Positions 1-7,229 of a DNA stretch of 64,000 nt are shown here, one piece after another. The notes below the pieces were generated by a model. It was not told where the DNA came from. It searched no databases and saw only the letters and a list, made by a program, of their open reading frames with translations. Location: assembly GCA_944325705.1 (NCBI GenBank), contig CALVBB010000002.1, positions 62,001 to 126,000 of the forward strand. The letters are read 5' to 3'. The stretch's first letter is position 1; every line of letters starts with the position of its first letter. The DNA is from Candidatus Gastranaerophilales bacterium (GTDB lineage Bacteria > Cyanobacteriota > Vampirovibrionia > Gastranaerophilales > Gastranaerophilaceae). A program made the translations under genes and the position numbers.

Positions 1-78
1 TTCTGTATATTAAAGCTGTTTCTTACCCTTACCTTTATGCAGCTCTTAGCTGTTTAATGTCAAAATTTTTATTTGTAC

Positions 79-84
79 TATAAT
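79..84 (+). promoter_or_regulatory. -10 element of tsaD, leaderless start
   Basis: A perfect TATAAT lies so that a transcript starting seven bases after it would begin exactly at the A of ATG at 91. No -35 consensus and no Shine-Dalgarno sequence is visible. This supports a leaderless mRNA and decides the start codon of tsaD. Confidence 0.55.
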
Positions 85-90
85 AATACT

Positions 91-1167
91 ATGAAAATGA
101 TTAAAGAAAAGCTGTTTACCAAAACCCCTGTAGAAATAGGGCCTGAGAGCGGATATGACAATTATATAATGGCAATAGAATCAAGCTGTGACGAAACAGC
201 CTGTGCTATTGTAAAAAACGGCCGCGAAGTAATTGCAAATGTTGTTGCTTCACAGATTAAAACACACGCTAAATTTGGCGGCGTAATTCCTGAAATTGCA
301 GCGCGCGAACATCTTGATTCCATTAATATCGTTATTGAAGAAGCTTTTGCACAGGCAAAAGAAAATGTCGGACTGACCCCGTCTGACATAACAGCTTTTG
401 CCGGAACTGTCGGCCCTGGGCTTGTCGGATGTCTGCTGGTCGGTCTTAATGCGGCAAAAACTCTTGCTCTCGTTTACGACAAACCTTTTATCGGTGTAAA
501 TCATTTGAATGCGCATCTTTGCGGAAATTATATTGATACTGAACTGAAACCTCCTTTTATGGCGCTTCTTGTAAGCGGAGGGCATACCCAGATTATCGAT
601 GTAAAATCATATTCCGAGCAGGATATTTTAGGTGAAACAATAGATGATGCTGTCGGAGAGGCTTATGATAAGGTTGCACGCCTGATAGGACTTTCGTATC
701 CGGGAGGGCCTGTTCTGGATAAACTTGCTCAACAGGGTAATCCTAAAGCCTATCACCTTCCGCAGGCAAAAGTTGACGGGTATAATTTTAGTTTCAGCGG
801 ACTTAAAACTGCTGTTCTGCGCCTTGTGAAAGATTTGAAAAAAGAGTATGGAGCTGATGAACTGCCGGAAAATGTTGTAAAAGATGTTTGCGCAAGTTTT
901 CAGGAATGTGTTTCAGCAACTCTTGTCAAAAAGCTCAGACGTGCTGCGGAAGAAAACGATTACAGCCAAATCGTTATCGCCGGTGGTGTTGCTGCAAATT
1001 CCGAAATCCGCAGGAAAATTTTTAATCTTGAAGATGATGGGTATAAAGTTTTTGCTCCGCCGATGAAATACTGCACAGATAATGCTGCTATGGTCGCATC
1101 CTGTGCTTATTTTAATACCAATACTTTTGACGATGTTAATGTTGAAGTATTTTCAAGAGTTAAATAA
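91..1167 (+). CDS. tsaD: tRNA N6-adenosine threonylcarbamoyltransferase TsaD
   Basis: TsaD is the catalytic subunit that transfers threonylcarbamoyl from TC-AMP to A37 of ANN-decoding tRNAs, working with TsaB and TsaE in the cytoplasm. The ASKHA-fold start AIESSCDETACAIV, the metal-binding HLNAH (about residues 138-142), LLVSGGHTQ, GGPVLDKLA, FSFSGLKTAV and the C-terminal IAGGVAANSEIR are all present. Starting at ATG 91 gives 358 residues, normal for the family, but with about 26 residues ahead of the usual beginning at ATG 169. I prefer 91 because a TATAAT is placed for a leaderless transcript there; a TTG at 73 is less likely. It stands alone: tsaB and tsaE are not in the window. Identification is secure; the exact start is not. 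Confidence 0.97.
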   Translation: MKMIKEKLFTKTPVEIGPESGYDNYIMAIESSCDETACAIVKNGREVIANVVASQIKTHAKFGGVIPEIAAREHLDSINIVIEEAFAQAKENVGLTPSDITAFAGTVGPGLVGCLLVGLNAAKTLALVYDKPFIGVNHLNAHLCGNYIDTELKPPFMALLVSGGHTQIIDVKSYSEQDILGETIDDAVGEAYDKVARLIGLSYPGGPVLDKLAQQGNPKAYHLPQAKVDGYNFSFSGLKTAVLRLVKDLKKEYGADELPENVVKDVCASFQECVSATLVKKLRRAAEENDYSQIVIAGGVAANSEIRRKIFNLEDDGYKVFAPPMKYCTDNAAMVASCAYFNTNTFDDVNVEVFSRVK

Positions 1168-1216
1168 TTTTAATATAACTTAATATTTTTTATTTTTTAT
1201 GCAATTTTTTATCTTG

Positions 1217-1250
1217 ATAAACCTTACTTAGAATGAAACAAAAGGTTTAT
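1217..1250 (+). promoter_or_regulatory. Hairpin covering the ribosome binding site of the next gene
   Basis: Arms 1217-1225 and 1242-1250 (ATAAACCTT / AAGGTTTAT) form a 9-bp stem with a 16-base loop. The right arm contains AAGG, the only Shine-Dalgarno-like sequence before the GTG at 1255. Pairing would hide it, so translation may be controlled by this fold. The role is inferred from the sequence alone. Confidence 0.4.
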
Positions 1251-1254
1251 AGGT

Positions 1255-2637
1255 GTGCAGATAAATAATTTTGACAACAAACAATATAATAAAACTCCTT
1301 ATTTTGCCGGACTGACTTCTGTAATGAGCAAGCGGATTTCGACAAATCCAAATTATCTTGAGCAATTGAGTCAGGTTTACAAACGTGAGCAGGGCAGTGT
1401 AGGTTCATTGCCAAAGGATATGTTTGAACTTTTCCGGACAAGTTCAAGAGAAACAAATGCTAAGAATATTAAATTCGTTAAAGAGGCGCTTAACGACGCA
1501 AACGATATTCTTGCAGGCGTTGAGGAATTTAAAATTAAAATAGGCAAAGAGATGAAACCTAATAGTCTCATTAACCAGTTTTTGCCCAAAATTGCTAAAA
1601 TTAATATCCAACCTGACAGGATTCCACGAATTATTATAGAGATGAGAAAACGATTTACTCCGGATAAAGAGATTCTTGCTGATTTTGCAAACAGAGCCGG
1701 AGCATTGCTCGAGGAACGTTTTAAAAAGATAGGTATGCTTGATGCTTCAGACAGTGTGAAACTTACCTATATTGATCAAGGAAAGTACAAAAACGCATTT
1801 AAAATGCAGCTTGTTGATAAGGATGAAAAAGATATAATTCACCCTAAGGTATTGCTTAGCTTCAAGTCTCCAAAATCGGCTATGGAGCAGACAAATGTTC
1901 TTTTAGGATTAATGAAAAACTACTTTCAGAATATAAAAGCAAAAGAGTACCTGAAAGTTATAACTAACGTTCTTGATCACGCTTCGCATAAAGTTGTTCC
2001 GCCTCAAGAAAAAGAACTTTATAAAAAATCTCTGCTTGAAATTTACAGCAAGATGAAAATGAAAAATGAAGAAGAAAAATTTCTTGATTTAATCAAGCGG
2101 GCGACTTTTGACGAGATAAAATATAACGGTGTCGGGCCGGAAAGTAATATAACACAGTTTATAAAACGCGCTGCTGGGCATCCTATGACTGCATCAAACT
2201 ATATTGATGTTTTTTATCTCAATACACTTAATAATGTAGGAATATCTGAATTTTCAGACTCGGCGCTTCCGGCAGTTACTAAGAAAATTAACCTCTATAA
2301 GTACGGGCTTTTCCATGATGATTTATTAATGAATAAAAATAATATTGTAGGTGACAGAGTAATTGATTACGGAGGAATAAAACCGCTGCGTGGAATGTCC
2401 GAACTTTCTGATAACCGTATTGTACGCAGGTTTTACCACAAGATTTCTCAAATTCAGGAAAAAGATGATAATAAAACTCAGTTAAGACGTGTTGAATATT
2501 GGAATAATCTCTATAAAGCCGCCGCAACTGCAAAAATTCCTAATCACAATGACATTCTTCTTGCGCTTGAGCAGGGGCGTTCTTTAATTAAACCTGAGTA
2601 CTGGCATCTTTTATCTGATATTAAGACAACCATCTAA
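1255..2637 (+). CDS. Unrecognised protein with kinase-like motifs and N-terminal FAG signature
   Basis: A 460-residue soluble protein starting at GTG 1255, with no signal peptide or membrane segment. I do not recognise a named family. Residues 17-19 (FAG, after TPY) match an N-terminal signature shared by several unrelated proteins here. The C-terminal half resembles a kinase/aminoglycoside-phosphotransferase fold: a possible phosphate loop around 173-186 (IDQGKYKNAFKMQL), a candidate lysine in VLLSFK at 204, a catalytic-loop-like FHDDLLMNKN at 353-362, and IDYGG at 370-374 in the DFG position. The match to HxDxxxxN is off by one residue, so this may be a pseudokinase. It overlaps the convergent ATP-grasp gene by 27 bp. 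That it is expressed as a protein is likely; kinase activity is a guess. Confidence 0.8.
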   Translation: MQINNFDNKQYNKTPYFAGLTSVMSKRISTNPNYLEQLSQVYKREQGSVGSLPKDMFELFRTSSRETNAKNIKFVKEALNDANDILAGVEEFKIKIGKEMKPNSLINQFLPKIAKINIQPDRIPRIIIEMRKRFTPDKEILADFANRAGALLEERFKKIGMLDASDSVKLTYIDQGKYKNAFKMQLVDKDEKDIIHPKVLLSFKSPKSAMEQTNVLLGLMKNYFQNIKAKEYLKVITNVLDHASHKVVPPQEKELYKKSLLEIYSKMKMKNEEEKFLDLIKRATFDEIKYNGVGPESNITQFIKRAAGHPMTASNYIDVFYLNTLNNVGISEFSDSALPAVTKKINLYKYGLFHDDLLMNKNNIVGDRVIDYGGIKPLRGMSELSDNRIVRRFYHKISQIQEKDDNKTQLRRVEYWNNLYKAAATAKIPNHNDILLALEQGRSLIKPEYWHLLSDIKTTI

Positions 2638-3591
2638 AATACGGCTTTTTGCTTTTGAAAGAATAAAATCAGTCATTTCTTTCTCCAGTTCACATCCAAA
2701 ATGTGCATTTATTTCTTTTATAAAATAGCAAGGGCTTGTCACATTGATTTCTATAATCTGTCCGTCAATAACATCAAGTCCTGCCATATATATGCCAAGC
2801 TTATTTAATTCTTCAGCAACAAGTTTAAATTTAGTTTTTTCAATGTCTGTTAATTCGGATTTTATAATATTTGCATCGCAGTGTTCGTTAAACTTAAAGT
2901 CATCATTGGATGGAAGCTTCTGCACGCAGTAATCAAGGACTTTATTCCCGAGAAACAGAACCCGTTTATCGCCAAATCTGGCTTTTTCGATATATTTTTG
3001 CACCATAACAAGCGTTGACTGATTATTTGTCATTGAATTTATTATGACTGCTGTATTTTTATCGCCTTTTTTTAAACACATAACGCCGGCGCCGAAGCAT
3101 CTGTTAAGGGGTTTCAGGACGATTTCCCCATTCTTCTCCAGAAATTCCGTAATATCTGATTTTGAGGAAGTTACTATATTTTCAGGCATAAATTCAAGGA
3201 ATTTCAGTGCGTGAAGTTTTTCGTTAAAATCTCTTATTGCGCGCGGTTCATTCATTACGAGTGTTTTTCGTCTGTCAACAAAGTCAAATATGTAGGTTGA
3301 ATTTATGTAATCCATATCAACGGGCGGATCCTGCCGGAACATTACAAGCTGAAAATCCTCTATTTTTTTATGAATATCCTGTTTGTCGTAGAAAATGTTG
3401 CCGTTTTTCTCGTAAGCTTCATAGCAGTGCGTATATGCTTCAGCTTCAACCAGACTCAATTTGTCAATTGTAGTTATAAAAACACTGTTGTTTTCTCTAA
3501 GCATTTCTCTGATAAGCCAGAAATTTGTTACGAGATTGTTAAATTCAAAATATTTTAGTTCTATTCTGTCAATTATAAATAAGATATTCAT
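2611..3591 (-). CDS. gshB: Glutathione synthetase-like ATP-grasp ligase
   Basis: A 326-residue protein of the GshB family, which joins glycine to gamma-glutamylcysteine using ATP. The N-terminal substrate domain carries FRQDPPVDMDYINSTYI, and NEPRAIRDFNEKL leads into the ATP-grasp domain with IVLKPLNRCFGAGVM (about residues 155-170) and the metal-binding IEINVTSPC near residue 290. These are strong GshB hallmarks. The usual glycine-rich loop LKPLDGMGG is changed to LKPLNRCFGAG, so the nucleotide grip or substrate may differ. No gshA is nearby, so a related gamma-glutamyl or other peptide ligase role is possible. Its last nine codons overlap the end of the convergent upstream gene. Confidence 0.82.
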   Translation of the reverse strand: MNILFIIDRIELKYFEFNNLVTNFWLIREMLRENNSVFITTIDKLSLVEAEAYTHCYEAYEKNGNIFYDKQDIHKKIEDFQLVMFRQDPPVDMDYINSTYIFDFVDRRKTLVMNEPRAIRDFNEKLHALKFLEFMPENIVTSSKSDITEFLEKNGEIVLKPLNRCFGAGVMCLKKGDKNTAVIINSMTNNQSTLVMVQKYIEKARFGDKRVLFLGNKVLDYCVQKLPSNDDFKFNEHCDANIIKSELTDIEKTKFKLVAEELNKLGIYMAGLDVIDGQIIEINVTSPCYFIKEINAHFGCELEKEMTDFILSKAKSRILDGCLNIR

Positions 3592-3605
3592 AAAATCCCT
3601 CTTTT

Positions 3606-3660
3606 CAAAAAAATATTACCACCAATGATTATGAAACACAATCTTAGAGGCGGTAATATT
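3606..3660 (-). terminator. Rho-independent terminator of the MBL-fold hydrolase gene
   Basis: Arms 3612-3623 (AATATTACCACC) and 3649-3660 (GGCGGTAATATT) pair with one mismatch. On the minus strand the hairpin is followed by a U-rich run (3606-3612). It lies between the stop of the hydrolase gene (3690) and the start of gshB (3591), separating their transcription. Confidence 0.75.
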
Positions 3661-3689
3661 TTGAAATATGTTGATTATAAATGACCGGA

Positions 3690-4355
3690 CTATTTAATTT
3701 CTTCCGGATTTAATATACAGCAGGTCGTGTTGTTCACCTGCATAAGCTGTGCAAAGCGTTTCAAATCAGCCTGAATTTCAGGGAATGTATTGTAGTGCAT
3801 AGGAATTACAGTTTTAGCACCAAGCCAGTCTGCAGCAATAACAGCGTGTTCAATATCCATAGTGTAAGTGCCGCCAATAGGTAGAAGTGCAATGTTTGGT
3901 CTGTAAAGCTCTTTATAAGCCTTAAAGTCAGGTGTCAGGCAGGTGTCGCCTGCATGGAAAATCCTGACACCTTCAATATCAAATAGAATGCTTGCCGCTA
4001 CTCCGCCGTAAGAGCCGTTAGGAAGTTCGCTTGAGTGGTAAGCCGGTAAAAATATTGCGCGGCCCCAGTCATAATTAAGCCAGCAGCCGAGATTAACAGA
4101 GCGGGCTTTTGCTTTCTGTGCTGTACAGTATGATGCAACTTCTGCAACTGCTGTGATTGGCGCTTTTTTAGTTTTTGAAATCTCAACAGCTTCGCCGAGA
4201 TGATCAGAATGACCGTGTGTCACGAATATGTCAACAATGTTTGACTGTTTGTAATCGTACTTAGGATTAATTGAAACCAGCGGATCAATAAGAATTGACT
4301 TGTCCCCTGTTTTAATTTCAAATGCGCTGTGGCCTATGTACTTTAAATCTACCAT
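3690..4355 (-). CDS. UPF0173-type metal-dependent hydrolase (MBL fold)
   Basis: A 221-residue metallo-beta-lactamase-fold protein of the UPF0173 family, whose substrate is unknown. It starts KYIGHSAFEI and carries the metal-binding THGHSDHLG (HxHxDH), a further histidine in LPAYHSSELP, HAGDT (metal-bridging Asp) and the last histidine in IPMHYNTFP. All five typical metal-ligand positions are present, so it should be active. I start it at ATG 4355 because GGAGAG lies directly upstream; ten in-frame residues before that lack a ribosome site. It has its own terminator, so it is probably monocistronic. Function beyond hydrolysis cannot be read from the sequence. Confidence 0.93.
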   Translation of the reverse strand: MVDLKYIGHSAFEIKTGDKSILIDPLVSINPKYDYKQSNIVDIFVTHGHSDHLGEAVEISKTKKAPITAVAEVASYCTAQKAKARSVNLGCWLNYDWGRAIFLPAYHSSELPNGSYGGVAASILFDIEGVRIFHAGDTCLTPDFKAYKELYRPNIALLPIGGTYTMDIEHAVIAADWLGAKTVIPMHYNTFPEIQADLKRFAQLMQVNNTTCCILNPEEIK

Positions 4356-4416
4356 ACTACTCTCCTTATTTTTCGTTGTAAACATTTTGTTTATACTGTA
4401 TTAAAATACCATTTTT

Positions 4417-4422
4417 TATAAT
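4417..4422 (+). promoter_or_regulatory. -10 element of ribD, very short leader
   Basis: TATAAT predicts a transcript start near 4429, about five bases before the ribD ATG (4434). There is no Shine-Dalgarno sequence in between, as at tsaD. Confidence 0.45.
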
Positions 4423-4433
4423 AAAATACAACT

Positions 4434-5489
4434 ATGAACTATGAAAAATCAATGAAAAGGTGTATAGAGCTTGCACTGAACGGTAGGGGAGAAGTTTCTC
4501 CAAATCCGCTTGTCGGCTGCGTTGTGTATGATAAAGACGGAAATGTAGTTTCGGAAGGCTGGCACGAAAAATACGGAGAAAACCATGCAGAGCGCAATGC
4601 ACTTTTAAAACTTAAACATGAGGAGGCACGAGGAGGAACCCTTGTTGTTAATCTGGAACCCTGTTCCCATTTCGGGCATACTCCGCCCTGCGCGGATTTG
4701 ATTATTGAAAGAGGGATTAAAAAGGTAGTTCTCGGGATGCGTGATGTTAACCCGATTGTTGCCGGAAACGGTATAAAAAATCTTCAAAATGCAGGAATTG
4801 AGGTTGTTGAAAGTGTACTTGAGGATGAATGCAAAAAACTTAATGAAGTGTTTATAAAAAATATGACCGAACACAAAGTTTTTGTTGCATTAAAAACAGC
4901 CTCAACACTTGACGGCAAAACTGCATCAAAAACTGGTTCTTCAAAGTGGATTACCGGCGCTGCCGCAAGAGAGGAAGTAAGAGTTATCAGAAAGACTTAT
5001 GATGCAATAATGACATCCTCAGCAACTGTTATTGCTGATAATCCTGAGATGGCGCATAAAAGAAAAATTATCATTGACAGAGAATTGAAAACAGATTTTT
5101 CTTCAAAAATTTATCAATCAGGCAAAATAACTGTCTTTTATGATGAAGCGTTATCTGCCCCTTCTATTGAAGGAATTGAATTTATAAAAGCCCCTGTGAA
5201 AGAAGGAAAGATTAATCTCGAATTTGTATTTGAGAGGCTTTATGACATAGGGATAATGAGTGTTCTTGTGGAAGCCGGCGGGCATCTGAACGGTTCTGCT
5301 CTTGAGTATGCTGATAAAATTTACCATTTTTTTGCACCGAAAGTTATGGATGACAACCTCGGACTTTCGTGTTTTGACAGTGCAGAAGTTGTTGATATAA
5401 ACCAGTGCAGAGAGTTCTTTTTTGAGAGTGTTAAATTTTTCGGGGATGATATACTATTAACTTATTATCCTATGGAGAAAAATAGTTAA
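4434..5489 (+). CDS. ribD: Bifunctional riboflavin biosynthesis deaminase/reductase RibD
   Basis: RibD deaminates diaminohydroxyribosylaminopyrimidine phosphate and then reduces the ribose side chain with NADPH, the second and third steps of riboflavin synthesis. Residues 1-145 are the deaminase, with zinc ligands H51 (HAE), C77 (PCSH) and C86 (PPC) and general base E53. Residues 146-351 form the reductase, with KTASTLDGKTA, SKWITG and the VLVEAGGHLNGSAL nucleotide-binding stretch. Length 351 is usual. Transcription appears to begin at a near-leaderless promoter. No other rib genes follow; the next gene is an AmmeMemoRadiSam protein 18 bp downstream, probably cotranscribed. Confidence 0.96.
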   Translation: MNYEKSMKRCIELALNGRGEVSPNPLVGCVVYDKDGNVVSEGWHEKYGENHAERNALLKLKHEEARGGTLVVNLEPCSHFGHTPPCADLIIERGIKKVVLGMRDVNPIVAGNGIKNLQNAGIEVVESVLEDECKKLNEVFIKNMTEHKVFVALKTASTLDGKTASKTGSSKWITGAAAREEVRVIRKTYDAIMTSSATVIADNPEMAHKRKIIIDRELKTDFSSKIYQSGKITVFYDEALSAPSIEGIEFIKAPVKEGKINLEFVFERLYDIGIMSVLVEAGGHLNGSALEYADKIYHFFAPKVMDDNLGLSCFDSAEVVDINQCREFFFESVKFFGDDILLTYYPMEKNS

Positions 5490-5507
5490 GGAGTTAGAAT
5501 ATTATTT

Positions 5508-6887
5508 ATGAAAATAAAAGCATCAAATGTTGCGGGAATGTTCTATCCTGCAGAGAAAGAAGAATTAATTTCAATGATTGCCGATTTTGCATCACGCAAA
5601 GAGAAAACCTCTCCGTATTTTTCACGGCTTATAATAGTTCCTCATGCAGGGCTTGTATATTCCGGTGCGTTAGCAGCGCAGGGCTACAAATATTTCGGGA
5701 AAAATATCAAAAATATATTTATTTTTGCGCCGTCGCATTACTGCAGGCTCTACGGGTGTGTTGTTCCTGATTACGATGCTTTTGAAACCCCGCTCGGTAA
5801 TATCAAAGTTAATAAACAAATGGTTTCCTCAACAGGTTTTGAGGTTAATAATAACGCTTTTGAAAAAGAGCATTCAATAGAAATTCAGCTTCCTCTTATA
5901 CAGTATTTTTGCCGCAGGGATAAGATATGCGCGGAAAAGTCTGAAATTTGTGCGGAAGAAGAGCCACAGGTGCAGATAATACCTGTGCTTTATGGCTGTA
6001 CTGATTATAATGTAATATCCGATACAATTGCCAAATTCTACGACAATCCTGAAAACGCCTTTGTAATCTCGACGGACTTAAGTCACTTTTATCCTGAAAG
6101 AGAGTGTTCAAGAATTGATAATTATACTGCACAGATGATTGAAACAAACAATATTGCAAATTTTGACGCTGAACAGGCATGCGGGGCTGTCGGTGTATGC
6201 GGAGCGGTGAGTTTTGCGGCAGGGAAACATTATTCGCTTATACGTGCAGGGCTTACAAATTCTGCAAAAATGACAGGCGACACCTCTCGTGTTGTCGGGT
6301 ATGGCGCATGGTATCTCTATGAGGGAAGCAAAAATGAATTTGTTAAAGAATACTTTTCGGATTTTGTGATTGATGTTTGTAAAAAAAGCATTTTATCAGG
6401 TTTTCAAGTCGGGGATTTGACACCATCAGAGTATGATTGCGTGTTTGAAGAAGCGGGAGCCTCTTTTGTTACTCTTGAAATAAACGGGAACCTGAGAGGG
6501 TGTATCGGTTCAATTGTTGCGCACAGAGCATTGATTGATGATATTATCTCAAATGCGCATGCGGCAGCGTTCAGAGATCCGCGTTTTAATCCGCTTACGC
6601 GTGAGGAATTTGAGCGGGTGCAGATTTCAGTATCACTGCTCTCGCAGCCTGAGAAGATGCTTTTTGAGAGTGAAGAAGCCCTGCTTTCACAGATGATACC
6701 TTATGAGGACGGTATTATTATCAGGGACGGAAACTATCAGGCAGTATATCTTCCTGTTGTTTGGGAACAGCTTCCGGATAAGCAGAACTTCTTGAATTCA
6801 CTCAAACAAAAAGCCGGTCTGCCGCCAGATTATTTTTCGGAGGATTTTCAGGCGTTCAGATTTAGAGCGCTGTCAATTAAGCAATAG
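5508..6887 (+). CDS. AmmeMemoRadiSam system B-A fusion (MEMO1-like plus AMMECR1)
   Basis: A single 459-residue protein joins two parts of the AmmeMemoRadiSam system, whose chemistry is not established. Residues 1 to about 280 are MEMO1-like: VAGMFYPA at the start, VPHAGLVYSG, FAPSHY, a metal-site-like EKEHSIEIQLPL and STDLSHFYP. Residues from about 285 are AMMECR1-like: FVTLEINGNLRGCIGSI, AAFRDPRFNPL and a proline-rich C-terminal region. The usual third partner, a radical SAM enzyme, is not in this window. A six-base G-A-rich stretch before ATG 5508 is a poor ribosome site, so coupling to ribD is plausible. The last 11 bp overlap the convergent small gene. Confidence 0.92.
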   Translation: MKIKASNVAGMFYPAEKEELISMIADFASRKEKTSPYFSRLIIVPHAGLVYSGALAAQGYKYFGKNIKNIFIFAPSHYCRLYGCVVPDYDAFETPLGNIKVNKQMVSSTGFEVNNNAFEKEHSIEIQLPLIQYFCRRDKICAEKSEICAEEEPQVQIIPVLYGCTDYNVISDTIAKFYDNPENAFVISTDLSHFYPERECSRIDNYTAQMIETNNIANFDAEQACGAVGVCGAVSFAAGKHYSLIRAGLTNSAKMTGDTSRVVGYGAWYLYEGSKNEFVKEYFSDFVIDVCKKSILSGFQVGDLTPSEYDCVFEEAGASFVTLEINGNLRGCIGSIVAHRALIDDIISNAHAAAFRDPRFNPLTREEFERVQISVSLLSQPEKMLFESEEALLSQMIPYEDGIIIRDGNYQAVYLPVVWEQLPDKQNFLNSLKQKAGLPPDYFSEDFQAFRFRALSIKQ

Positions 6888-7161
6888 TATTAAGCTGGCA
6901 TAATCTTTCCGCAGATTGCAGGCTGTCTAATTTTTTGTCGCGCGATATGCTTGAGAAGATTGTTTTTAAAGCGTTGCTATTGTAATCCTGAATTTTGGAC
7001 TGGTTCTGTGTGATTTTTTTGCCGTTGCTGTTCAACGTGTCAAAAATAACATTAAGTTTTTCATCTGTACTCAATTCGTAAAAGGTGTCACGGTTATTTT
7101 TTACTGCGTGATACTCGGCGCTGGCACAAAAGTTCTGGGGCTGACAAGACATGATTTTCAT
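6877..7161 (-). CDS. Small unrecognised protein (94 residues)
   Basis: I do not recognise this protein. It is hydrophilic, has no signal peptide or membrane helix, and the C-terminal two thirds look helical with many Asn, Lys and Ser. A clear AAGGAGAA ribosome site precedes ATG 7161, which argues that it is real. Residues 1-13 (MKIMSCQPQNFCA) fit the N-terminal F-x-(G/A/S) signature seen in other unknown genes of this window. It ends inside the last codons of the convergent AmmeMemoRadiSam gene and lies upstream of dnaX's stop in the same orientation, but is transcribed toward 6877, so it is not in the dnaX operon unless dnaX transcription starts at 9080 and ends before it. Confidence 0.72.
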   Translation of the reverse strand: MKIMSCQPQNFCASAEYHAVKNNRDTFYELSTDEKLNVIFDTLNSNGKKITQNQSKIQDYNSNALKTIFSSISRDKKLDSLQSAERLCQLNTIA

Positions 7162-7229
7162 AGATTTTTCTCCTTTTTATATGATTTGTGAATAGTATAA
7201 TAAAACCTGCAAAAAGATTTTTTTGCTAG

